From Actinomycetota bacterium (GTDB lineage Bacteria > Actinomycetota > Acidimicrobiia > Acidimicrobiales > AC-14), in NCBI GenBank assembly GCA_020200615.1, contig JAIVIH010000124.1:1-5134 (forward strand): a stretch of DNA of 5,134 nt, given 5' to 3'. Position numbers and translations under genes: made by a program. A model generated the notes under the pieces. The model did no database searches, had not been told where the DNA came from, and saw nothing but the letters and a program-made list of their open reading frames with translations. Below are positions 1-5,134 of the stretch, one piece after another (position 1 is the stretch's first letter; the number at the start of each line of letters is the position of its first letter).

Positions 1-3000
1 TCGAAGCCACATCCCCCGCCGCCTGTAGCAGGGTCTGGCGACGCCGCAACTCCCCGAACAGAGCGTCGCGCATCCGGTCGACCGAGGCCTGGTCCTCCTC
101 GAGGTTGGTGATCAGGCCGGCGACGTGGGGAAGCTCGGCCATGCCGGCGAACGTCGCACCGCCCTTGAAATCTACAAGGACGAAGCTGAGCAGTTCGGGG
201 GGGTGGGTGATGGCGAGGGCGCTTACGAGCGTTCTGAGCAGCTCGCTCTTGCCCGAACCGGTGGCGCCGACGACCAGGCCGTGCGGGCCCATGCCGCCGA
301 GGGCGGACTCCTTGAGGTCGAGGTGCAAGGGAGCTCCGTCCGCCGTGAGCCCGATGGGCACCCGCAGCACGTCGGGGCGTGTTCGGTCCCGCCAGTGCTG
401 GAGCGGATTGAAGGAGCCGATATCTTCCAGGCCGAGAAGGTCGGGCAGTTCGATGGTCTCCCGAGGAGCCTCGGCCGGTGACACGTCCTCCCAGAGACGA
501 CGTGGGCGCTGGAGGCCACTAGTGGCGAAGGCGGCGTTGACCACAGTCACCAACCTCAGGAGGTCCTTGGACGAGGACCCTCGGCCGTCCCCGGCCGACT
601 CCCCGCCGGCGGCCGACGAGCCCGGCCCGAACCGGAAAGGCTGCACCTCCACCAGCGTTCCGGGGCTCGCGGCCATCTCGCTCACCTGCGCCGCCTGGAA
701 GGCGATGGGCTTGCCCGACCGCAATCGGGCGAAGCCCCGGCCGGGCCGGCCTTTCGGAATGAATGCCGCGTCGCTGGTGCCGATGGTTTCGACCGAATCG
801 CCGTCGGCCTCCACGCGGAGGACGATGCGGAGCGCGGTGTTGGCCTTGATACTGGCGCTCACCGCCCCGGTCGGTCGTTGGGTGCCCAGCAGCAGGTGGA
901 GGCCGAGACCCCGGCCGCGCTGGGCCACGTCGACCAGAGAGTCCACGAAGCGTGGGAGCTCGGAGCTCAACCTGGCGAACTCGTCGACCACCACGACGAG
1001 TCGTGGCAGGGGGCCCAGCCCGCGGGCCGGGTCTCGGGCGAACTGGGTGTACTCCTCCATGTCTACGGCATCCGCCGACGCGAGCACCCGCTCCCGGTGA
1101 CGGATCTCAGCTTCCAGGGTCCGCAGCGCTCGCTGTCCGAGCTGCTCGTCGAGGTCGGTCACCAGGCCGACGACATGAGGCAGACGGGCACACTGGTCGA
1201 ACGCCCGCCCCCCCTTGTAATCGAACAGCAGGAAATTGATGTTCGACGGATCGAGCGCAACGGCGAGCCCGGCGACCAAGGTGCGGAGAACCTCGCTCTT
1301 GCCCGATCCGGTCGTCCCGACCACCAGGCCGTGTGGGCCGTCGTCCACGAGGTCGACGGACAACACACCGTCCCGTGTGACGCCGATTGGGGTTACCGGA
1401 CGGGCGTTCCTTGCGCCCGCCCGCCAACGAGCGCGTACCGACTCCACGTCGAACGGGTCGACGTCGAGGATGGAGGCCAGCGAGACGGTGTCGACCAGGC
1501 CGGGGCCGGCGACCGCAACCTCCAAGTCCTCGAAGCGCGCCAGCTGCCTAGCCCATTCCCGCGCCACCGCAGGGTCGACCCCGGCGGCGAGAATCCCGTC
1601 GACCACGTCCGCCTTGTGTGGGTGCCGGAGCCGGGCCTCACCGTGCGTGCCGAGCAGCTCGAGCACGGTGGTGCACACCGCGGGTAGCCGGTGCGTCGCG
1701 TCCGCCAGGACGATCGCCGATGTCGCTCCACCGTCTCCTCGGAGCACGGCCCTGCCGCCGGCCCCTTCGATCCAGCCCTCGGCATCGACCACGACCAGCG
1801 TCAGTGCTCGCGCGTCGGCCGTTTGAGACGCGCTTCGACGGAGACCGGCACCGAGCAGGATCCCGATGAGGTCGTCGCCGGTCTCTTCATCGGGCGCCAG
1901 CAATCGCTCGAGCGCGCCGCCGGCGGCGTCGATCGTGTGGGGCAGCCACTTGGCCCATTCCCAATCGGCGGCGCGGTCAGGGTCGGTGAAGATGGCGACG
2001 TGCACGTCAGCGGGACCCGAGAGTGTCGCGGCCTGAAGGACGAGGCTGCGGGCCAGAGCGAGCGCGGGGCGCCGGTCGCCGGCGAGCCCGACGACGCTGC
2101 CACCCTTCAGGTCCACCGGCACCGGGACCTCGCGGAGCAGGCCGGCGGCGGCGATCGCCTCGCCGGCCTCTACTGGGAGCTTGCCGCCGCCCGTGGCAAT
2201 CGGTGGCGTCCAGGGGAGAGAGCCGATGCCCACGTGGAGCTGGAGGAAGTCACCGTGGTCGGGTCGTCGCTCCCACAACCGTACGCTGGGGACCCGTGCG
2301 CGGCGGAACAGCTCGGCCGGGTGCGGCGTAGTCCTCCAGCGACGCTCCATTTCGGCCCGTCTGCGGTCCTCGAGGGCCGCGCAGAACGTGACCATTTCGG
2401 CGGTAAGCCGGCGGCTGCCGCTACGAGCAGTCCGGCGCGCCCTACGGCGCGACTCGAACCAGTTGCCCAGGATCAGGACCGGGCTCAGAAGGGCGAACAG
2501 GGCGAAGATGAGCCGGCCCAGGACGACGACCATCAGCGCCGCGAACGCGAGCGGGGCGACGAGCGCAACAAGGCTCAGGGGCACTCGTGCCGGCGTGGGG
2601 GGAGGTGCGGGAGGGGCAATGATCGGTTCGGCCGGTGGCGGATCGGCGTGGCGCGGCGGCCGATTGAGGTGCACAGCCCCCGCCGAGGTGCTCCTTGGCT
2701 CCACGTCGGCGGCAGGAAGGTCGTCCCCCGTCGAGCTGGGCCCCACCGCCACCCGTACCGCTCCTAGGCGAATCGGCAGGCCGGGAGGCACCGACGTCGG
2801 CGCGAGGACGGGCTGCTCCCCGATCCAGGTGCCATTGCGGGAGCCCCGGTCTGCGATCTCGATACCGCCCCCTCGCTCGGTGCTGGCGATGCAGTGGTGC
2901 CATGAGACGGTCGGATCGTCGATCAGTACGTCGCTGTCGCTACTGCGGCCGACGTGGGTGTTGCGCTTCCTCAAGGGCCAGGACGGTCCGGCCACCAGGC

Positions 3001-3253
3001 CTCCGATGACTGCGAGCGAGTACGCCGGCGCGCGTCGCATGCCAGCCGTCTCGGGTGTTTGGTCGCCTTCGCCGGCGAGCGATACGACTGCGCCCTGATG
3101 GAGCCGAGCGGCGCTCACCAGCTGATCGGATGGTACAAAGCGTCCGTCGACAACCAACCCCCGGATCGACTCCTCGAAATCCTGCCTTGACGGGCTTCTG
3201 AACATCTCACGCCAGGCAGCCCGTTTCGGCACGCAGGTAGCCGGGATCGACAT
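1..3253 (-). CDS. eccC: Type VII secretion ATPase, FHA-containing FtsK/SpoIIIE protein (EccC/EssC family), 3' end outside window
   Basis: This is the membrane-bound motor ATPase that recognises WXG100 substrates and drives their export through the type VII secretion channel. The frame is open for 1,084 codons and runs off the left edge. Residues about 30-60 form a small beta-domain (LVVDGRFVP...GAVVSL). An FHA domain follows at about 80-165, with GR at 102-103, SWHH at 117-120 and RNGT at 139-142. A Pro-rich linker precedes two hydrophobic helices at about 226-246 and 248-263. A linker domain contains WEWAKWLPH ending at residue 439. ATPase module D1 has Walker A GTTGSGKS (Lys652), FDYKGG and Walker B VVVVDEFA (Asp757). 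D2 has Walker A GATGSGKS (Lys1002) and VDFKGG, and is cut soon after. Family members are about 1,300-1,500 aa, so the rest of D2 and a D3 module should lie beyond the window. The order FHA, two TM helices, ATPases is that of EssC/YukBA. The start is uncertain: ATG at 3253 was chosen, with ATG 3205 and 3313 in the same frame and no clear Shine-Dalgarno at any of them. It is divergent from the WXG100 pair. Confidence 0.94.
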   Translation of the reverse strand, partial: MSIPATCVPKRAAWREMFRSPSRQDFEESIRGLVVDGRFVPSDQLVSAARLHQGAVVSLAGEGDQTPETAGMRRAPAYSLAVIGGLVAGPSWPLRKRNTHVGRSSDSDVLIDDPTVSWHHCIASTERGGGIEIADRGSRNGTWIGEQPVLAPTSVPPGLPIRLGAVRVAVGPSSTGDDLPAADVEPRSTSAGAVHLNRPPRHADPPPAEPIIAPPAPPPTPARVPLSLVALVAPLAFAALMVVVLGRLIFALFALLSPVLILGNWFESRRRARRTARSGSRRLTAEMVTFCAALEDRRRAEMERRWRTTPHPAELFRRARVPSVRLWERRPDHGDFLQLHVGIGSLPWTPPIATGGGKLPVEAGEAIAAAGLLREVPVPVDLKGGSVVGLAGDRRPALALARSLVLQAATLSGPADVHVAIFTDPDRAADWEWAKWLPHTIDAAGGALERLLAPDEETGDDLIGILLGAGLRRSASQTADARALTLVVVDAEGWIEGAGGRAVLRGDGGATSAIVLADATHRLPAVCTTVLELLGTHGEARLRHPHKADVVDGILAAGVDPAVAREWARQLARFEDLEVAVAGPGLVDTVSLASILDVDPFDVESVRARWRAGARNARPVTPIGVTRDGVLSVDLVDDGPHGLVVGTTGSGKSEVLRTLVAGLAVALDPSNINFLLFDYKGGRAFDQCARLPHVVGLVTDLDEQLGQRALRTLEAEIRHRERVLASADAVDMEEYTQFARDPARGLGPLPRLVVVVDEFARLSSELPRFVDSLVDVAQRGRGLGLHLLLGTQRPTGAVSASIKANTALRIVLRVEADGDSVETIGTSDAAFIPKGRPGRGFARLRSGKPIAFQAAQVSEMAASPGTLVEVQPFRFGPGSSAAGGESAGDGRGSSSKDLLRLVTVVNAAFATSGLQRPRRLWEDVSPAEAPRETIELPDLLGLEDIGSFNPLQHWRDRTRPDVLRVPIGLTADGAPLHLDLKESALGGMGPHGLVVGATGSGKSELLRTLVSALAITHPPELLSFVLVDFKGGATFAGMAELPHVAGLITNLEEDQASVDRMRDALFGELRRRQTLLQAAGDVAS

Positions 3254-3361
3254 GCTGCAGAGCTTAGGCACCCAAGGGAGCAAGTTCAGAATTCGCCGGA
3301 AGCGATCATGCATAACTCTGATACCATCAGTTCCAGATGTACCGGTGAAGGAGGGCTCACT
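3254..3361. promoter_or_regulatory. Divergent intergenic control region between the ATPase gene and the WXG100 operon
   Basis: These 108 bases separate the two divergent T7SS transcription units, so promoters for both should lie here. I see a 5-bp inverted repeat CTGAT-ACC-ATCAG at 3318-3330, about 18 bases before the Shine-Dalgarno of the first WXG100 gene, which could be an operator or part of the leader. CATAAC at 3311-3316 is a weak -10-like hexamer, but no convincing -35 stands at the right distance. The presence of promoters is inferred from gene layout; the exact elements are not established. If the ATPase gene really starts at 3313, this region shrinks to under 50 bases. Confidence 0.45.
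3348..3354 (+). promoter_or_regulatory. Strong Shine-Dalgarno (AAGGAGG) of the first WXG100 gene
   Basis: AAGGAGG is a near-perfect anti-16S complement, 7 bases before ATG 3362. It decides the start: an in-frame ATG at 3308 would add 18 residues that do not belong to the WXG100 fold and would place this site inside the coding sequence. Confidence 0.9.
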
Positions 3362-3673
3362 ATGAGCGGTAGCTTCCAGACCGAAGTTCCCACGATGGAT
3401 GTCGCGTCGAACCACGTGTTCGAGGTGAACGACCAGATTCAGGCGCAGCTCAGGAGCCTCCTCGAGCGGCTCGATCCGCTCATGAGCTCGTGGCAGGGGG
3501 CGGCTGCAAACAGCTTCCATGTGCTAAAGGAGCGTTGGCACGAGAACGCCACCAAGCTCAATGATTCACTCCGAGGCATCGGTGACGGCCTCGTTCAGAG
3601 CCGTGATACCTACGCTGCCACCGAGGACACCAACGTACAGAGTTTCACCGGTATGAGCACCAATCTCGAGTGA
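3362..3673 (+). CDS. WXG100 family protein (EsxB/CFP-10-position T7SS substrate), 103 aa
   Basis: This is a small secreted helical-hairpin protein of the ESAT-6/CFP-10 (WXG100) family, expected to pair with the next gene product and be exported by the type VII ATPase encoded divergently. At 103 aa it has the family's usual length. It has no signal peptide, no Cys and no membrane segment. Two predicted amphipathic helices flank the turn motif W44-Q45-G46, as SSWQGAAANSF. The C-terminal tail carries Y84-A-A-T-E88, which fits the YxxxD/E export signal known for T7SS substrates. The start is fixed by the AAGGAGG site, not by the upstream ATG at 3308. The gap to the second WXG100 gene is 34 bases, so one operon is likely. 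The first position of the pair is usually CFP-10/EsxB, but sequence alone does not prove that assignment. Its G+C (55-58% in sampled lines) is visibly below that of the ATPase gene. Confidence 0.93.
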   Translation: MSGSFQTEVPTMDVASNHVFEVNDQIQAQLRSLLERLDPLMSSWQGAAANSFHVLKERWHENATKLNDSLRGIGDGLVQSRDTYAATEDTNVQSFTGMSTNLE

Positions 3674-3695
3674 CGGAGCTCGTCCGAAAAGACCT

Positions 3696-3702
3696 AAGGA
3701 GG
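3696..3702 (+). promoter_or_regulatory. Strong Shine-Dalgarno (AAGGAGG) of the second WXG100 gene
   Basis: The AAGGAGG heptamer seen before the first WXG100 gene recurs here, 5 bases before ATG 3708. The matched strong sites suggest both partners are translated at similar, high rates, as expected for a 1:1 heterodimer. The rate statement is inference. Confidence 0.88.
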
Positions 3703-3707
3703 TCTCC

Positions 3708-4004
3708 ATGTCCGACGGCCACATGATCGTGACCTTTGGTGCCATCGAGAATGGTGCAACGGATGCAGACGCAGTTGCGGCACAGATCGATCAGCAGTTG
3801 GACGATCTCAAGTCCTATCTGGCGCCGCTCGTCGCGTCGTGGTCCGGTGAGGCGTCCGCCGACTATCAGGCCTCACAGGCAAAGTGGGATGCAAGCGCCG
3901 CCGACCTCAACCAGGTGCTGAAGGAGATCGCAGCAAACCTTCGGACCGCGAACCAGAACTACGGCGACGCCGAACGTTCGAACGCCAGCATGTGGGGCAC
4001 CTGA
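3708..4004 (+). CDS. WXG100 family protein (EsxA/ESAT-6-like T7SS substrate), 98 aa
   Basis: This is the second member of the WXG100 pair, closer to ESAT-6/EsxA. It has the turn motif W45-S46-G47 in ASWSGEASADYQ, followed by AKWDASAADLNQVL, which resembles the KWDA-A-ELN block known in EsxA. It probably forms an antiparallel four-helix bundle with the upstream protein and leaves the cell through the type VII channel. The tail contains Y85-G-D-A-E89, a YxxxE export motif, and ends in SMWGT. There is no signal peptide and no Cys. ATG 3708 is supported by AAGGAGG 5 bases upstream. An in-frame ATG at residue 6 lacks a comparable site. It is co-oriented with, and 34 bases after, the first WXG100 gene. 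No ESX gene follows: the DNA after the stop is degenerate mobile-element sequence. EsxA as opposed to generic WXG100 is inference. Confidence 0.94.
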   Translation: MSDGHMIVTFGAIENGATDADAVAAQIDQQLDDLKSYLAPLVASWSGEASADYQASQAKWDASAADLNQVLKEIAANLRTANQNYGDAERSNASMWGT

Positions 4005-4074
4005 CCCTTTGTTCCCCCGCCAGATCTCGCCGCCGGTGGGCGGTCGAGGCCGCTGACGCCGCTGGTGCGCAACA

Positions 4075-4281
4075 CCCGAAGGTCAGGGAGGTGAACTGCC
4101 CAGGTTCGAGTGGTGCACCACGCCGTGCGCGGGGCGACGGACGGTGACGGCGATCTGGAGGGCTTCGACGACGAGGTAGGCTCGCACGTCGTCAGCCATG
4201 GCCCATCCGGCGACCTTACGGCTCTAGGCGTCGACCCGACGGCGAGGTAGAGCCAGCCCTCCCAGGTGCGGCGCTCGATGT
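4075..4281 (-). pseudogene. IS3-family transposase orfB, DDE-core part (frameshift, stop, mutated active site)
   Basis: This continues the transposase after the insertion: ERRTWEGWLYLAV (IS3 consensus T-W-G-LYLAVV-D). A one-base loss near 4236-4239 then changes the frame to VDA-stop-SRKVAGWAMADDVRAYLVVEALQIAV and VVHHSNLGS. The stop is TAG at 4224-4226, where IS3 proteins usually have an aromatic residue, so TGG to TAG is plausible. HHSN replaces the conserved HHSD, destroying the second catalytic Asp. A further indel follows (GS then TSLTFG). Similarity fades after 4075, before the region that should hold the catalytic Glu. It belongs to the same original gene as the part at 4512-4920, since joining the two across the repeat restores a continuous VADIERRTWEGWLYLAV. 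Confidence 0.82.
4270..4281. repeat. 12-bp direct repeat, copy 1 (GGCGCTCGATGT)
   Basis: It is identical to 4512-4523. It marks the junction between the maturase fragment and the downstream transposase half, encodes part of the transposase (NIER here), and behaves like a target-site duplication or the homology used in a recombination event. Confidence 0.85.
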
Positions 4282-4511
4282 TGACCTTGTAGGGCCGGAA
4301 CATCTCGATCCTGCCGTCGCTGACCCTCCATCCCGGGAGGTAGCGGCGGACCAGGGTGTGCATGTTCAGCCCGACGTGTCGTTTGCGGAGCCAGCCGACG
4401 ATCCGCCAGAACGCGAAATGGTCGACGTAGTTGAAGGTCCGCGAGGACACGCCGTGACGGAAGTAGTTGCACCATCCCCGCAGCGTCGGGTTCAACTCGG
4501 GAGCGCCTCGT
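4282..4511 (-). pseudogene. Group II intron-encoded reverse transcriptase/maturase, C-terminal fragment
   Basis: The fragment reads LNPTLRGWCNYFRHGVSS, FNYVDHFAFWRIVGWLRKRH, RRYLPGWR and IEMFRPYKV. This is the group II intron maturase-specific domain (consensus NP-LRGW-NYF followed by W-RR-RH). In an intact protein this domain helps fold the intron RNA and follows about 300 residues of reverse transcriptase, which are absent. The RNA domain V/VI hairpins expected after the stop codon are also missing: the frame runs directly into the downstream transposase half. About 75 codons remain, so it is inactive in splicing and mobility. It sits exactly between two copies of a 12-bp repeat inside the IS3 gene. 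Confidence 0.82.
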
Positions 4512-4518
4512 GGCGCTC
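4501..4518. repeat. Perfect inverted repeat at the insertion junction
   Basis: GAGCGCC-TCGT-GGCGCTC forms a 7-bp GC-rich stem with a 4-base loop. Its right arm lies inside direct-repeat copy 2 and its left arm inside the inserted sequence. There is no T-run, so it is not a normal intrinsic terminator. It may be a by-product of the insertion event (templated bases). Confidence 0.7.
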
Positions 4519-4523
4519 GATGT
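4512..4523. repeat. 12-bp direct repeat, copy 2 (GGCGCTCGATGT)
   Basis: It is identical to 4270-4281, 242 bp apart. On the minus strand it encodes part of VADIER of the upstream transposase half. Collapsing the two copies restores the transposase reading VADIERRTWEGW, so the sequence between them was gained by the IS. Confidence 0.85.
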
Positions 4524-4920
4524 CGGCCACCCACACCCGGTTGGGCCCCGAGGCAGCGAAGTGCCGATACATCAGGTCCGGCGCAGGTGTCGCCTTGGGG
4601 TTCCGGATGGTCAGGCCTATCCGCCGTCGGCGGTGCACGCCGGCGATCTCGGCGCTGCGCATCAGGCGGGCGACCCGTTTGCGCCCGCAGCGGATGCCGA
4701 ACTCCATAGCGAGCTCGGCGTGGACACGCGTCGCCCCGTAGGTGCCCCGTGACCGGTGGTGGATCGCCTTGATCACTCCAACGAGTTCAGTGTCGGCTCG
4801 GTCCTGGCGCTCGGCGGCCGAGACCGCCAGGTGTAGTAGCCAGCCCTGGACACCCCTAGGTGGCGGCACATCAGACTCAGTCGGAAGTTGGCCTTCTCCG
4901 CCTCGAACGTGAACGCCCTC
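4512..4920 (-). pseudogene. IS3-family transposase orfB, N-terminal part (frameshifted)
   Basis: This is the N-terminal helical (HTH_21-type) region and the start of the DDE integrase core of an IS3 transposase. Reading begins around 4916 (FEAEKANF, then LMCRHLGVSRAGYYTW and RPPSAR). Near 4795-4811 the frame must shift by one base to continue as RADTEL, then SRGTYGATRVHAEL, GRKRVARLMR, GVHRRRR and NRVWVADI. The Asp in VADI (codon 4522-4524) is the first residue of the DDE triad. Coding sense ends just after it, at a 12-bp repeat where the maturase fragment begins. The frameshift lies inside orfB, away from the usual orfA/orfB programmed frameshift point, so decay is the likelier explanation. 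Family assignment is confident; the IS3 subgroup is not resolved. Confidence 0.85.
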
Positions 4921-4982
4921 AGCGTAGGTATCGGAGCCACGGTGTCCGCTATGAACCGGGCGCGCATGGGCCCACGTCAAGT

Positions 4983-5010
4983 TGGTGGAGGTGGAGGGAA
5001 TCGAACCCTC
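4983..5010 (-). other. 3' end fragment of a tRNA or tmRNA, candidate attachment-site remnant
   Basis: On the minus strand the sequence reads as a complete T-arm (GAGGG, loop TTCGATT, CCCTC), then the 3' acceptor strand CACCTCC, discriminator A and an encoded CCA. No matching 5' acceptor, D-arm or anticodon arm is found within the remaining 124 bases on the 5' side, although a tmRNA body could lie beyond the window. Integrative elements commonly recombine into tRNA or tmRNA 3' ends and leave such a fragment at one border. Read on the plus strand, the same bases give WRWRESNPR, a peptide often seen at the ends of spurious actinobacterial protein predictions. The parent tRNA cannot be named; tmRNA is a serious alternative. 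Confidence 0.7.
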
Positions 5011-5029
5011 GAAGCGTGAATCCCGTCGT

Positions 5030-5058
5030 TGCAGGTCAGAGGCTATAAGTGCAGGTCA
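5030..5058. repeat. Short direct repeat TGCAGGTCA, two copies 20 bp apart
   Basis: Identical 9-mers stand at 5030-5038 and 5050-5058, beginning 20 bases beyond the tRNA-like fragment. Paired short repeats beside an attachment core are typical of integrase arm sites, but two copies of a 9-mer could also be chance. Function is not shown by the sequence. Confidence 0.5.
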
Positions 5059-5134
5059 ACAGTGGTTTCGGCCTCCGGTTGGTGTGCGCTGATGCGCCCT
5101 ATGACCCTCACTTCTGTGTTCCCGCGTGTCACAA

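Larger units (their letters stand above)
4075..4920 (-). mobile_element. Remnant of an IS3-family insertion sequence with a nested intron-maturase fragment
   Basis: Both halves of one IS3-type orfB can be read on the minus strand, separated by foreign sequence at 4282-4511. No orfA, no clear terminal inverted repeats and no third catalytic residue (Glu) are visible, so both ends are missing or unrecognisable. At least five lesions are present: a frameshift near 4795-4811, the insertion, a frameshift near 4236-4239, an amber codon at 4224-4226, and Asp to Asn at 4104-4106. The element cannot move by itself. The outer limits given are where similarity to transposase stops being readable. Confidence 0.82.

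Noticed and set aside
223..2903. Short minus-strand frames inside the ATPase gene (223-519, 1107-1427, 1393-1785, 1801-2103, 2442-2903)
   Set aside because: They are out of frame with the continuous ATPase reading, whose motifs at 250, 985, 1300, 2533 and 2965 all share one frame.
105..3098. Long plus-strand open frames (105-1100, 878-1687, 1691-2767, 2181-3098)
   Set aside because: They lie opposite the ATPase gene, are low-complexity Arg/Pro/Ser-rich, overlap each other and show no domain. They result from high G+C on the antisense strand.
3308..3361. ATG at 3308 as the start of the first WXG100 protein
   Set aside because: It would add 18 residues that do not fit the family and place the AAGGAGG site inside the gene; ATG 3362 is correctly spaced from that site.
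3954..4043. Intrinsic terminator after the WXG100 pair (stem CCGCC-GGTG-GGCGG at 4030-4043)
   Set aside because: The stem is only 5 bp and no T-run follows. In a GC-rich region this is expected by chance.
3959..4534. A single 191-aa chimeric maturase protein on the minus strand
   Set aside because: It starts at a chance ATG overlapping the transposase half, then joins the maturase fragment, transposase and out-of-frame sequence, and runs into the end of the WXG100 gene. It is a relic, not a gene.
4358..4752. Plus-strand frames at 4358-4741 and 4510-4752
   Set aside because: They are antisense to clearly recognisable transposase and maturase sequence, with no domain of their own.
4860..5048. 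Plus-strand ORF of 62 codons ending in WRWRESNPR...
   Set aside because: It is the antisense reading of the IS3 relic and the tRNA-like 3' end; this peptide pattern is a known annotation artefact of such sites.
1..5134. CRISPR array, riboswitch or anti-phage system
   Set aside because: No regularly spaced repeats, no known riboswitch core and no defence-gene signature were found on either strand.

Overview
The window comes from a GC-rich genome. Sampled 60-base lines of the large gene reach about 75% G+C. Mycobacterial/actinobacterial-style WXG100 proteins, an FtsK/SpoIIIE secretion ATPase and actinobacterial-looking IS3 and group II intron relics point to Actinomycetota. Nothing here fixes the genus.

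Region 1 (1-3253, minus strand) is one uninterrupted reading frame that runs off the left edge: the 5' 1,084 codons of a type VII secretion (T7SS/ESX) motor ATPase. Its layout is an N-terminal beta-domain, an FHA domain, two adjacent membrane helices, a linker domain, then two FtsK/SpoIIIE ATPase modules, the second cut by the window edge. The FHA-first layout matches EssC/YukBA (Firmicutes type) more than the mycobacterial EccC, which has no FHA domain.

Region 2 (3254-3361) is a short divergent control region. Region 3 (3362-4004, plus strand) is a tight two-gene operon of WXG100 proteins (103 and 98 aa). Each has a central W-x-G, a C-terminal YxxxE export motif and an AAGGAGG Shine-Dalgarno. 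They are the likely secreted heterodimer substrate of the ATPase. Substrates and motor are transcribed back to back.

Region 4 (about 4005-4982) is a graveyard of mobile DNA on the minus strand. It holds an IS3-family transposase (orfB) broken by two frameshifts, a stop codon and a catalytic Asp-to-Asn change. About 230 bp of a group II intron maturase C-terminus is inserted in it, flanked by a perfect 12-bp direct repeat of the transposase sequence. No identifiable gene lies in 4005-4074 or 4921-4982.

Region 5 (4983-5134) starts with the 3' end of a tRNA or tmRNA (T-arm, acceptor strand and encoded CCA) without the rest of the gene, followed by a 9-bp repeat spaced 20 bp apart. It looks like a leftover attachment site of an integrative element. 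I see nothing identifiable in 5059-5134.

The real genes are therefore a partial T7SS locus (motor plus substrate pair) bordered on its right by insertion scars. I did not see a clearly new system. The most unusual items are the EssC-type architecture in a GC-rich genome and the nested IS3/maturase scar with its direct repeat.
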